A stretch of 7,604 nucleotides of DNA from positions 1-7,604 of the forward strand of contig LKUF01000460.1 in assembly GCA_001412335.1 (NCBI GenBank), given 5' to 3'. Shown in pieces: positions 1 to 6,319 of this stretch (position 1 is the first letter of the stretch; the number at the start of each line of letters is the position of its first letter). The notes under the pieces were generated by a model. That model searched no databases. It saw only the letters and a program-made list of their open reading frames with translations, and was not told the DNA's origin. The position numbers and the translations under genes were made by a program. Source of the DNA: Methanolinea sp. SDB. Its GTDB lineage: Archaea; Halobacteriota; Methanomicrobia; Methanomicrobiales; Methanospirillaceae.

Positions 1-58
1 GCTGACCGGGTTTATGTCTGTGCCCATACAAAGCTGGAATAGACCTGTGATTGCCTAA

Positions 59-185
59 ATCGAGTGGCCAGGGTTGGTTTATGGCCGAATGTACACGTCA
101 ATTTGGGGGACCGCCTGAACCCGAGATCAAGTGGCCAGGGTTGGGCATGCCCAGAATGAACACATCAAGTGAGTGGACCTGCTGA
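59..185. repeat. Tandem repeat, two 60-nt copies at a 67-nt period
   Basis: Copies at 59-118 and 126-185 align without gaps. They share GTGGCCAGGGTTGG near the start, GAAT.nACAC.TCAA in the middle and GGACC..CTGA at the end. A third, badly worn copy probably precedes them: GGTTTATG at 9-16 and GACC at 42-45 lie exactly 67 nt before their partners at 76-83 and 109-112. The second copy contains a perfect 12-bp palindrome, TGGGCATGCCCA (142-153). The first copy does not keep that palindrome but can form a short GC/GU stem at 76-86. A period of 67 is not a multiple of three, so a repeated protein is unlikely. The array may continue left of the window. Its role is unknown. Confidence 0.75.
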
Positions 186-375
186 TTTCTAAATACTGCT
201 CATTCCATCAACCCGGGCTACAATCGGTGTATACATGGGGGGGAGCCGATAACCTGACGGACAAACCATAGCCGGACACCGGGAAATTACAAAGGACAGC
301 AGCTCATGATGCGAGTGTGTAGATATTTTGTGGATTGATCCTGCTTCCCCTGTCAGAGAAGGGTTTTCATCATCA

Positions 376-467
376 ATTCCTCCTTCTATTGATCAGAAAG
401 ACTGGCTTCGCTGGTAAACGGCAACATTTAATTTGTTGGTGTCCGATTCCCTCCTTGTATGATCAGA
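376..467 (+). repeat. 22-nt imperfect direct repeat, second copy over the gap start codon
   Basis: Two copies, 376-397 and 446-467, 70 nt apart, both fit ATTCC(C)TCCTT.TAT(T)GATCAGA. They differ by one substitution and two single-base insertions or deletions. Each contains the palindrome TGATCA (390-395 and 460-465). The second copy spans the gap initiation codon at 459-461. The similarity stops sharply on both sides. It could be a pair of regulator sites, with the downstream copy at the predicted transcription and translation start, or a local duplication. Confidence 0.55.
424..437 (+). promoter_or_regulatory. Predicted TATA box of gap
   Basis: The AT-rich string ACATTTAATTTG lies in GC-richer DNA, with its centre near 430, about 29 nt before the gap ATG. 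In archaea the TATA box usually centres 25-30 nt before the transcription start, so transcription should begin at or very near the ATG. There is no Shine-Dalgarno sequence between box and start (the stretch is C/T-rich), which fits a leaderless mRNA. The purine-rich AAACGGCAA just upstream could be the TFB-recognition element. Confidence 0.5.
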
Positions 468-1478
468 GTTGCCATCAACGGATACGGAACCATCGGCAAG
501 CGCGTTGCGGATGCCGTCGCCGCCCAGCCCGATATGAAGGTTGTGGGCGTGTCAAAGACAAGGCCAAGCCACGAGGCGTATGTTGCAAAACAACGTGGTT
601 ATCCACTGTATATTGCTGACCTGGCCAAAAAAGGCGATTTCGAGAGAGCGGGGATCCCTGTCGCAGGAGATGTCGAAGACATGCTGAAGGCGGCCGATAT
701 CGTTGTGGATGCGACACCTGGTGGTGTAGGCAAGAAGAACAGGGCGCTCTATGAGAAGCACGGGGTAAAAGCGATCTGGCAGGGAGGAGAGGACCACGAA
801 GTTGCGGGCTTCTCGTTCAACTCCGACTGTAACTTCCCGGATGCAGTCAACCGCTCCTTCACACGTGTGGTCTCCTGCAATACCACGGGCCTCTGCCGAA
901 TCATCAAGGCCATGGACAGAGAATTCGGCGTGAAGAACGTGCGTGCCGTGATGGTCCGCAGGGGCGGTGATCCTGGAGATATCAAGCGTGGACCGATCGA
1001 TGCCGTTGTCTTAAACCCGGTCACCATCCCGAGCCACCATGGACCTGACGTCCAGACTGTTCTCCCCCAGATCAATATCGTCACGCTGGCGATGATCGTG
1101 CCCGTGACCATGATGCACATGCACGTCGTCCAGATGGACCTGGAAAAAACTCCCACGAGAGAGCAAGTGATGCAGATTATCGAGAAACATCCCCGGATGG
1201 GTCTTGTCCGGAAATCCACTGGAATCACGAGCACTGCCGAGCTCAAGGAATACGCAATGGATCTCGGCAGGGCGAGATCCGATCTCTGGGAGAACGGCAT
1301 CTTCGAGGAGTCGGTCTCTGTCATCGGGAATGAACTCTACCTCTTCCAGGCAATCCACCAGGAAGCCGATGTGGTCGTGGAAAATATCGATGCGATACGG
1401 GCAATGACAGGAACTGTCACCGACGCTGCAAAATCCATTGAAATGACCAACAAGGCCCTTGGTTTCACACCAATCTAG
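459..1478 (+). CDS. gap: Glyceraldehyde-3-phosphate dehydrogenase, archaeal type II, phosphorylating
   Basis: A 339-residue protein of the usual length for archaeal phosphorylating GAPDH, which interconverts glyceraldehyde 3-phosphate and 1,3-bisphosphoglycerate with NAD(P). In a methanogen it works mainly in the gluconeogenic direction, in the cytoplasm. The N-terminal Rossmann loop is INGYGTIGKR (residues 6-15), followed by VSKTRP at 31-36 in the region that contacts the cofactor ribose or phosphate. The catalytic cysteine is Cys140 in SCNTTGLCR, the position expected for the archaeal family, and conserved PSHHGPDV (191-198) and MHMHVV (219-224) follow. The ATG at 459 places the dinucleotide fold directly at the N terminus, so no earlier start is needed. 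The gene appears to be transcribed alone from its own promoter and has no Shine-Dalgarno sequence. Family assignment is secure; the NAD versus NADP preference is not readable with confidence. Confidence 0.97.
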   Translation: MIRVAINGYGTIGKRVADAVAAQPDMKVVGVSKTRPSHEAYVAKQRGYPLYIADLAKKGDFERAGIPVAGDVEDMLKAADIVVDATPGGVGKKNRALYEKHGVKAIWQGGEDHEVAGFSFNSDCNFPDAVNRSFTRVVSCNTTGLCRIIKAMDREFGVKNVRAVMVRRGGDPGDIKRGPIDAVVLNPVTIPSHHGPDVQTVLPQINIVTLAMIVPVTMMHMHVVQMDLEKTPTREQVMQIIEKHPRMGLVRKSTGITSTAELKEYAMDLGRARSDLWENGIFEESVSVIGNELYLFQAIHQEADVVVENIDAIRAMTGTVTDAAKSIEMTNKALGFTPI

Positions 1479-1526
1479 CCGGACACGTACTCCCTGCCGC
1501 GCCATGAATCAGTACATACACAAAAA

Positions 1527-1540
1527 TCCCCTCTTTTTGC
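1527..1540 (+). terminator. Possible T-run terminator of gap
   Basis: The sequence TCCCCTCTTTTTGCC, with five T at 1534-1538, lies about 55 nt after the gap stop codon. Archaeal RNA polymerase often terminates at short T-runs without a hairpin. There is no stem directly before it, so this is a weak call. Confidence 0.35.
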
Positions 1541-1570
1541 CGAAAACTGGTTCATGCATGATCTTTTCCG

Positions 1571-1609
1571 CAGACCACGGGTCTGAACACCGGTGAATCT
1601 TCACCGGTG
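1571..1609. other. Two adjacent perfect hairpins / palindromic pair in the gap-tyrS spacer
   Basis: The first inverted repeat is CAGACC, loop ACG, GGTCTG (1571-1585). Two bases later comes a second with 10-bp arms, CACCGGTGAA and TTCACCGGTG (1588-1597 and 1600-1609), separated by only TC. Each arm of the second contains the 8-bp self-palindrome CACCGGTG (1588-1595 and 1602-1609), so the element can also be read as two identical dyad sites 14 bp apart. No T-run follows directly, so it is not a classical intrinsic terminator. It lies about 110 nt before tyrS and upstream of the predicted tyrS promoter, hence probably outside the tyrS mRNA. It may be a regulator-binding site, a 3' stabilising structure for gap, or part of a small RNA ending at the T-run at 1656-1660. 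Confidence 0.6.
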
Positions 1610-1683
1610 CGACGAGCGGCGTTTCCCTACACTGATGGCTGTCCTGGGACCGGAATTTTTCTGCCGGGATCTTTCGCCCTCAT

Positions 1684-1694
1684 AATCATTAATT
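1684..1694 (+). promoter_or_regulatory. Predicted TATA box of the tyrS operon
   Basis: AATCATTAATT is centred near 1690, about 29 nt before the tyrS ATG at 1719. That spacing predicts a transcription start a few bases before or at the ATG. No Shine-Dalgarno sequence precedes the start, which supports a leaderless message. A second AT-rich stretch at 1708-1718 is too close to the start to serve this gene as its TATA box. Confidence 0.45.
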
Positions 1695-1718
1695 CCAACC
1701 AGAGCCAATTTATTGTAA

Positions 1719-2660
1719 ATGGATGCCTACTCACTGGTGACGAGGAACACGGTAGAGATAATTACTGACGATGAACTCCAGTCTCTTCTGAAAGCAGATA
1801 ATAAGCGGGTATACGCCGGATACGAGCCGAGTGGCGAGATACATCTCGGACACCTCGTCACCATAAATAAACTGATGGATTTGAATGAAGCCGGGTTCGA
1901 TGTGGTGGTGCTCCTTGCCGACCTGCATGCATTCCTGAACCGGAAAGGTACCATGGAAGAGGTCAGGCAGCTTGCCGATTACAATCGCCGGTGCTTTGAG
2001 GGACTGGGTCTTACGGAAGCGGAATATGTGCTCGGATCGACCCTCCAGCTCGATCCCGATTACCAGCTGATGATGCTCCGCCTCTCGCAGCAGATAACCC
2101 TGAACCGTGCAAGAAGGAGTATGGATGAAGTGGGAAGGCAGATGGAGGCTCCAACCGTTTCGCAGATGATATACCCCATCATGCAGATGGTCGATATCGT
2201 GAAACTGGATGTCCAGGCTGCAGTAGGAGGAATTGACCAGCGAAAGATACATATGCTTGCCCGGGAACATCTGGCAAATGTCGGGTACCAGTCGCCAGTC
2301 TGCATCCATACGCCTATCGTAAACGGCCTGGATGGGAAGAAGATGTCCTCTTCCAGTGGAAACTACATCTCCGTGACAGATAGTCCCGATGAGATCGAGA
2401 GAAAATGTAAAAAGGCATTCTGCCCGCCGGAATGCGAGGAAAATCCGATCCTCCAGATCCTCCAGTATCATGTATTTCCACGATGCGGCGAGGTTGTCGT
2501 CCGAAGACCGGAAAAATTTGGTGGTGACCGGGAGTTTGACAGTTACGGTCAGCTCGAGGAGGCCTACCGGAGAGGAGAAATACACCCGCTTGACCTGAAA
2601 AAGACGGTTTCGGTCTACCTGTCCGAGATTCTCGCAGATGTAAGGGACTACGTGAAATGA
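1719..2660 (+). CDS. tyrS: Tyrosyl-tRNA synthetase, archaeal type
   Basis: A 313-residue class I aminoacyl-tRNA synthetase that attaches tyrosine to tRNA-Tyr in the cytoplasm, close in length to the compact archaeal/eukaryotic form. The HIGH-type motif is HLGH at 43-46 within YAGYEPSGEIHLGH, and the KMSKS-type loop is KMSSS at 208-212. Tyrosine-pocket residues known from the Methanocaldococcus enzyme have visible equivalents: Tyr32, Tyr152, Gln156 and Asp159 in YPIMQMVD, and Gln174 in GGIDQRK. Asp292 in HPLDLK matches the aspartate that reads the first anticodon base. It is the first gene of an operon with rio1 (13-nt gap) and the KH gene. The ATG at 1719 fits both the protein family and the leaderless promoter. 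Identity is secure. Confidence 0.97.
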   Translation: MDAYSLVTRNTVEIITDDELQSLLKADNKRVYAGYEPSGEIHLGHLVTINKLMDLNEAGFDVVVLLADLHAFLNRKGTMEEVRQLADYNRRCFEGLGLTEAEYVLGSTLQLDPDYQLMMLRLSQQITLNRARRSMDEVGRQMEAPTVSQMIYPIMQMVDIVKLDVQAAVGGIDQRKIHMLAREHLANVGYQSPVCIHTPIVNGLDGKKMSSSSGNYISVTDSPDEIERKCKKAFCPPECEENPILQILQYHVFPRCGEVVVRRPEKFGGDREFDSYGQLEEAYRRGEIHPLDLKKTVSVYLSEILADVRDYVK

Positions 2661-2676
2661 AAGGAGCCATTTTGTG
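2661..2676 (+). promoter_or_regulatory. Shine-Dalgarno and GTG start of rio1
   Basis: AAGGAG at 2661-2666, directly after the tyrS stop codon, is followed seven bases later by the GTG at 2674. This site decides the unusual GTG start: there is no ATG or TTG in frame nearby with comparable spacing, and the protein's N-terminal helix begins right after it. Confidence 0.7.
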
Positions 2677-3474
2677 AGCCGGGAAACTATCGAGAGCAGG
2701 TTCGACAGGGAGATCGAGAGCCTGGGAGTGCGCATAAAGGATATGGACCAGCTCAAGGTACGGCAGGATGTATTCGATGAGATTACGCTTCTCTCCCTTT
2801 ACCGCCTTGTCCATAAGAAACATATTACTGCAATAGGAGGCTCCATAAGCACCGGAAAGGAAGCCAATGTCTTCTTCGCTGAACGGGAAGACCAGGATCT
2901 GGCAATCAAGATATACCGGATACGAACTGCGAATTTCAATGCCATGAGTGAATATATCATTGGTGACCGGCGCTTTTCAGGAATCAAACGTTCAAGAAAG
3001 GATATCGTGTTTACGTGGACCAGGAAAGAGTTCTCAAACCTGAAACGGGCATTTGATGCAGGGCTCCAGGTACCGGAACCACTCGTCTGGGACAGAAACA
3101 TCCTCATCATGGAGTTCATCGGGGAAGATGAGAGGCCCTACCCGCAGTTGCGGAACGTGATCCTTTCCGATCCTGAGGAAATTTACCGGGAGATCCTTGA
3201 ATTCATGAAAAAACTCTATCAGAAAGCCGAACTGGTCCACGCAGACTTAAGTGAATTCAATATACTCCTGGGAGAGAAGATGTACGTGATAGACATGGGC
3301 CAGTCTGTAACGCCCGATCATCCCCGGGCATTCGATCTCCTTAAACGCGATATATTCAACATTAACCGGTTTTTCGGGGGAAAATGCGATATCCGTGAGA
3401 AGGATGAGATCTTTTCGGATATAACCGGAAGATTACCGAGAGAGAGAGAAGGAACAGGAGGAGAAAAGAGATGA
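2674..3474 (+). CDS. rio1: RIO1-family atypical serine protein kinase/ATPase
   Basis: A 266-residue RIO kinase; in archaea and eukaryotes RIO1 acts in late maturation of the small ribosomal subunit. The nucleotide loop is STGKEANV (59-66), the catalytic lysine is Lys79 in AIKIY, and the catalytic loop is HADLSEFN (189-196) with Asp191 and Asn196. The metal-binding motif is IDMGQSV with Asp207, followed by DHPRAFDLLKRD. STGKEANV and IDxxQSV point to RIO1 rather than RIO2, and the N-terminal winged-helix domain of RIO2 is absent. The protein starts at a GTG supported by a good Shine-Dalgarno sequence. Its stop TGA overlaps the next start as ATGA. The last ten or so residues are charged and glycine-rich, and their codons also carry the ribosome-binding site of the next gene. 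Substrates in archaea are uncertain. Confidence 0.95.
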   Translation: MSRETIESRFDREIESLGVRIKDMDQLKVRQDVFDEITLLSLYRLVHKKHITAIGGSISTGKEANVFFAEREDQDLAIKIYRIRTANFNAMSEYIIGDRRFSGIKRSRKDIVFTWTRKEFSNLKRAFDAGLQVPEPLVWDRNILIMEFIGEDERPYPQLRNVILSDPEEIYREILEFMKKLYQKAELVHADLSEFNILLGEKMYVIDMGQSVTPDHPRAFDLLKRDIFNINRFFGGKCDIREKDEIFSDITGRLPREREGTGGEKR

Positions 3475-4010
3475 TGCAGGAGATGAAAATATCAGGAAAA
3501 AGGCTGGGTGTCCTCATTGGGACGGGAGGCCTTGTCAAGAAAGAGCTTGAGAAGAGAACAGGAATACAGATTGAGATCGACAGCAACGAAGGACTGGTGC
3601 ATCTCGAGGGCGAGGATCCCCTTCCATTTTTGAGGGCAGTCGAGGTTGTCCAGGCTATAAACAGGGGTTTTTCACCTGAAAAAGCATTTCTTCTGCTTGA
3701 TGATGAAGATCTGCTGCTGGATATCACCGATCTTTCAGCCTTTTCAGACAGCCCGCGCCAGCTTGACAGGATACGGGGGAGAATAATCGGGAAGGATGGC
3801 CGGTCAAGAGAACAGATCGAGCATATGACAGGTACATACATTTCGGTCCTCGGAAAGACGGTCGCCGTCATCGGACTCCCGGAACAGTTGAAAGTCACAA
3901 AAAGCGCAATAGACATGCTGATTTCAGGTATGCCTCATGAATCGGTCTTTAGTTTTCTGGAACGGAAGAAACGTGAGGCAAAACAGGATATGATCGACTA
4001 TTACTATTAA
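3471..4010 (+). CDS. KH-domain RNA-binding protein, archaeal Dim2/Pno1 (Krr1-type) homologue
   Basis: A 179-residue protein with two KH modules. The first has GTGG at 17-20 in GVLIGTGGLVKKELEKRTG, the second GKDG at 107-110 in RIRGRIIGKDGRSREQIE; between them lies an acidic, leucine-rich stretch (LLLDDEDLLLDITDL, about 74-88). This layout is that of archaeal homologues of eukaryotic Dim2/Pno1, which bind near the 3' end of pre-16S/18S rRNA and work with Nob1 and RIO kinases. Coupling to rio1 by a 4-nt ATGA overlap agrees with that role. The Shine-Dalgarno GGAGGAG (3457-3463) lies 7 nt before the ATG at 3471; a second ATG at 3474 is also possible. The gene ends with TAA directly followed by an in-frame TGA. 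The family is clear from motifs; the exact function is inferred. Confidence 0.9.
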   Translation: MMQEMKISGKRLGVLIGTGGLVKKELEKRTGIQIEIDSNEGLVHLEGEDPLPFLRAVEVVQAINRGFSPEKAFLLLDDEDLLLDITDLSAFSDSPRQLDRIRGRIIGKDGRSREQIEHMTGTYISVLGKTVAVIGLPEQLKVTKSAIDMLISGMPHESVFSFLERKKREAKQDMIDYYY

Positions 4011-4150
4011 TGAGAAAGATGCGGGTACATATTGTGACAATACGGCCGGAGAGGGATGATTTCCACTGGAGATAAATATCCAACCCACAAGCTCTATTCT
4101 TTAAATTGGGGGATCTGCCTGTTATATCAACTGGAATCAAAGGGGTTTAT
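4011..4150 (+). promoter_or_regulatory. Spacer with candidate hel308 promoter and a near-palindrome
   Basis: This 140-nt gap separates the KH gene from hel308. It holds a near-perfect 15-nt palindrome, ATTTCCACTGGAGAT (4059-4073), and three AT-rich TATA candidates: ATAAATAT (4072-4079), CTTTAAATT (4100-4107) and TTATATC (4122-4128). The last is centred about 26 nt before the hel308 ATG, the spacing seen for the other leaderless promoters of the window. The middle one would give a leader of about 20 nt containing AAAGGGG (4139-4145), a weak ribosome-binding site. Separate transcription of hel308-cgi121 is therefore likely, but read-through from the KH gene cannot be excluded. Confidence 0.45.
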
Positions 4151-6319
4151 ATGAGACTGGCGGAACTGCCCCTTCCCAAAGATCTGCTGCACCGGTATGC
4201 CGATTCTGGCATTGAAGAACTGTATCCACCGCAGGCAGCATGTGTGGAGGCAGGAATCTTTCAGGGAAGAAACCTCCTGGTCGCAATACCCACCGCAAGC
4301 GGAAAGACCCTGATTGCCGAGATGGCCATGCACCATCATATCCGTAACAGAGGTAAATGCCTCTATATTGTTCCACTGAAAGCGCTCGCCAGTGAAAAAT
4401 ACGGGGATTTTTCGGGAAAAGGTGTTAGAGTGGGGATTTCCACCGGGGATTTTGACAGGAGGGACGAATACCTGGGCAAAAATGATATCATTGTCGCGAC
4501 CAGCGAGAAGGTCGATTCACTGCTCAGGAACAATGCCCCCTGGATCCCTGACATTTCGCTTCTCGTGGTGGATGAAGTTCATCTCATGGATTCTCCCGAC
4601 AGGGGACCAACTCTTGAGATGGTTCTTACCAAGATGCGCACAAGAAACCCAAAGCTCCAGGTTATCGCGCTGAGCGCAACAATCGGCAATCCCGGGACAC
4701 TTGCACGATGGCTGAATGCCGAACTCGTCACCAGTTCCTGGCGTCCTGTGGATCTCAGGCAGGGTGTCTTTTTCAATGGGAGCATTCATTTTCACGAGAC
4801 GCTCCGGCCCGTAAAGACAATCTCCCGGTACGAAGACCTCAACCTGCTCATGGACACGGTGGAGGAGGGAGGCCAGTGCCTTGTCTTTGTTGCATCGAGG
4901 AAGAATGCCGAAGCTTTTGCCAAGCGTGCAGCAAAAGCACTCAACTCGGAAGTTTCATCCCTTGAAGAGTATGCACGGCGGCTGGACAGGCTTGCCGAGA
5001 CGGATTCTGACCGGATACTCTCGGCATGCATTGAAAAGGGGGCGGCTTTCCATCATGCAGGGCTTCGCAGGGCACAACGTGAGATTATTGAGGAAGGATT
5101 TCGCAAGGGACATATCCAGTGCATATCGTCTACCCCGACACTCGCTGCCGGACTGAACCTCCCTGCACGGAGGGTCATCATACGCGATTACCGCCGGTAT
5201 GCAAGCGGTCAGGGGATGGTCCCCATTCCTGCCCGTGAATATCACCAGATGGCCGGAAGAGCCGGACGGCCTCACCTTGATCCATACGGTGAGGCTGTCC
5301 TGATCGCAAAGGAAGAGGAGGATATCGGTGCTCTATACGAATTTTACATCGACGCACCGCCGGAAGATGTGAACTCGCAGATCGCTTCAGAGGCTGCACT
5401 TTCAACACATATACTGTCGCTCATCGCATCAGGTTTCGTCCATTCCCGGGATGGACTTTCCAGGTTCCTGGAAGGGACCTTTTACCATCACCAGCGGAAG
5501 GGCACACGTCTCTTCGAATCGATGATCCAGAAAGGCCTGCAGTTTCTTGAATTATCCGAGATGATCGTGGAGAATGGTGACCGCCTCTCCGCGACAGAAT
5601 TTGGCCACCTCGTCTCCCAGTTGTATATCGATCCAAGGAGCGCAGATACCATTGTAACAACCCTCTCAGGATCCAATGAGTTCTCTGACATCGGCCTTCT
5701 GCAGATGATCTGTAACACTCCGGACATGTTCACCCTCTACGTGGCCAACCGTGACCTGCATTATCTTGATCGGTTCATCTGCGAACATGACGATGAATTG
5801 TGGATCAAACTCTCATTTGGCGAGGACGAAGACTATTACCGTGCTTTAAAAACCGCGATGCTTTTATATGACTGGTCTATGGAGGTGCCGGAGACACTGA
5901 TATGTGAACGGTATTCTGTCGGCCCGGGTGATATCTACAACCTGCTGGAGAGCTCGGGCTGGCTCCTCCATGCGGCAGGGCGGCTTTCCGGAATGTTTGT
6001 CCCCAGGTTTGCAAAACAGGTCCGTGAATATGAGACCTGTCTCAAATACGGGATAAAAAGGGAACTCCTGCCGCTTATCAGTCTCAGGAACATAGGACGG
6101 GTCAGGGCAAGACGGCTCTTTAATAATGGGCTCGTCTCTCCCGGCGCTGTAATGGATGCAGGGGAAGACCGGGTGGCCTCGATCCTCGGTCGTGGTATTG
6201 CGGCACAGCTATTTTCCCGGACGGCGAAGGGGAAGAATGCTCCTGATATAAACGAGAAAGAACAAATCGGACAACCTTCACTCTTTTCTTTCCAGGAGAG
6301 GGACGATGCAGGCGAGTGA
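4151..6319 (+). CDS. hel308: Hel308 (Hjm) superfamily 2 DNA helicase, Ski2-like
   Basis: A 722-residue ATP-dependent 3'-to-5' DNA helicase acting on forked DNA at stalled replication forks and in recombination repair. The motifs run in order: Q-motif YPPQ (25-28), Walker A IPTASGKT (46-53, Lys52), DEVH (141-144), SATIGN (175-180), LVFVASRK (244-251), FHHAGL (300-305), STPTLAAGLNLP (327-338) and QMAGRAGRP (366-374). A winged-helix and ratchet region follows, then a helix-hairpin-helix near LRNIGRVRARRLF (645-657). The tail ends in QPSLFSF (708-714), which resembles a PCNA-interacting box. The ATG at 4151 is preferred over an in-frame TTG at 4106: it gives the family's typical MRLxELPLP start, and a TATA-like box precedes it at the right distance. 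The gene overlaps cgi121 by 14 nt. Confidence 0.95.
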   Translation: MRLAELPLPKDLLHRYADSGIEELYPPQAACVEAGIFQGRNLLVAIPTASGKTLIAEMAMHHHIRNRGKCLYIVPLKALASEKYGDFSGKGVRVGISTGDFDRRDEYLGKNDIIVATSEKVDSLLRNNAPWIPDISLLVVDEVHLMDSPDRGPTLEMVLTKMRTRNPKLQVIALSATIGNPGTLARWLNAELVTSSWRPVDLRQGVFFNGSIHFHETLRPVKTISRYEDLNLLMDTVEEGGQCLVFVASRKNAEAFAKRAAKALNSEVSSLEEYARRLDRLAETDSDRILSACIEKGAAFHHAGLRRAQREIIEEGFRKGHIQCISSTPTLAAGLNLPARRVIIRDYRRYASGQGMVPIPAREYHQMAGRAGRPHLDPYGEAVLIAKEEEDIGALYEFYIDAPPEDVNSQIASEAALSTHILSLIASGFVHSRDGLSRFLEGTFYHHQRKGTRLFESMIQKGLQFLELSEMIVENGDRLSATEFGHLVSQLYIDPRSADTIVTTLSGSNEFSDIGLLQMICNTPDMFTLYVANRDLHYLDRFICEHDDELWIKLSFGEDEDYYRALKTAMLLYDWSMEVPETLICERYSVGPGDIYNLLESSGWLLHAAGRLSGMFVPRFAKQVREYETCLKYGIKRELLPLISLRNIGRVRARRLFNNGLVSPGAVMDAGEDRVASILGRGIAAQLFSRTAKGKNAPDINEKEQIGQPSLFSFQERDDAGE
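6294..6308 (+). promoter_or_regulatory. Shine-Dalgarno of cgi121 inside the end of hel308
   Basis: AGGAG at 6294-6298 lies seven bases before the ATG at 6306, all within the last codons of hel308. It supports this start and translational coupling of the two genes. Confidence 0.65.

Larger units (their letters stand above)
1..458. other. Gene-free left end with repeats and the gap promoter
   Basis: No convincing gene is visible in this 458-nt stretch. All three plus frames are broken by frequent stops, and the open stretches left (for example 311-415) lack a start or any recognisable protein. Two short frames enter from the left edge and stop at about 40-42 and 56-58; either could be the last codons of an upstream gene, but the sequence cannot decide. 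What the stretch does hold is a 67-nt tandem repeat (1-185), an imperfect direct repeat (376-397 and 446-467) and a TATA-like box in front of gap. Positions 186-375 show nothing I recognise beyond a weak five-base-pair stem around 223-251. Confidence 0.6.

Noticed and set aside
1..185. CRISPR array at the left edge
   Set aside because: The two copies diverge along their whole length and have no constant repeat alternating with unique spacers.
301..352. Box C/D-type small RNA around CATGATGCG
   Set aside because: The C-box match is incomplete and no proper CTGA D box sits at the right distance.
347..370. Intrinsic terminator from CCCCTGTCAGAGAAGGGTTTT
   Set aside because: The arms do not pair as an inverted repeat beyond three or four bases.
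335..619. 94-codon plus-strand frame overlapping the start of gap
   Set aside because: More than half of it is gap read out of frame, the product is rich in Cys, Arg and His without a domain, and there is no ribosome-binding site.
749..1324. Open minus-strand frame of 191 codons opposite gap, and similar ones opposite the KH gene (3362-3916)
   Set aside because: Both lie antisense to well-supported genes and give serine- or arginine-rich products without motifs.
1600..1660. Fluoride-riboswitch-like CTGATGGCT in the gap-tyrS spacer
   Set aside because: The matching pseudoknot partner and first stem of that riboswitch are not present, the predicted tyrS transcript starts downstream, and no fluoride gene is near.
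1731..2756. Open minus-strand frame of 341 codons opposite tyrS
   Set aside because: It lies almost wholly antisense to tyrS, which has every catalytic motif intact. Its product has no recognisable domain and reads like reverse-strand shadow coding caused by codon bias.
4106..4150. TTG at 4106 as an earlier hel308 start adding 15 residues
   Set aside because: The extra residues match no part of the Hel308 family, and the usual MRLxELPLP-type N terminus begins at the ATG at 4151. A TATA-like box also lies within the extension.
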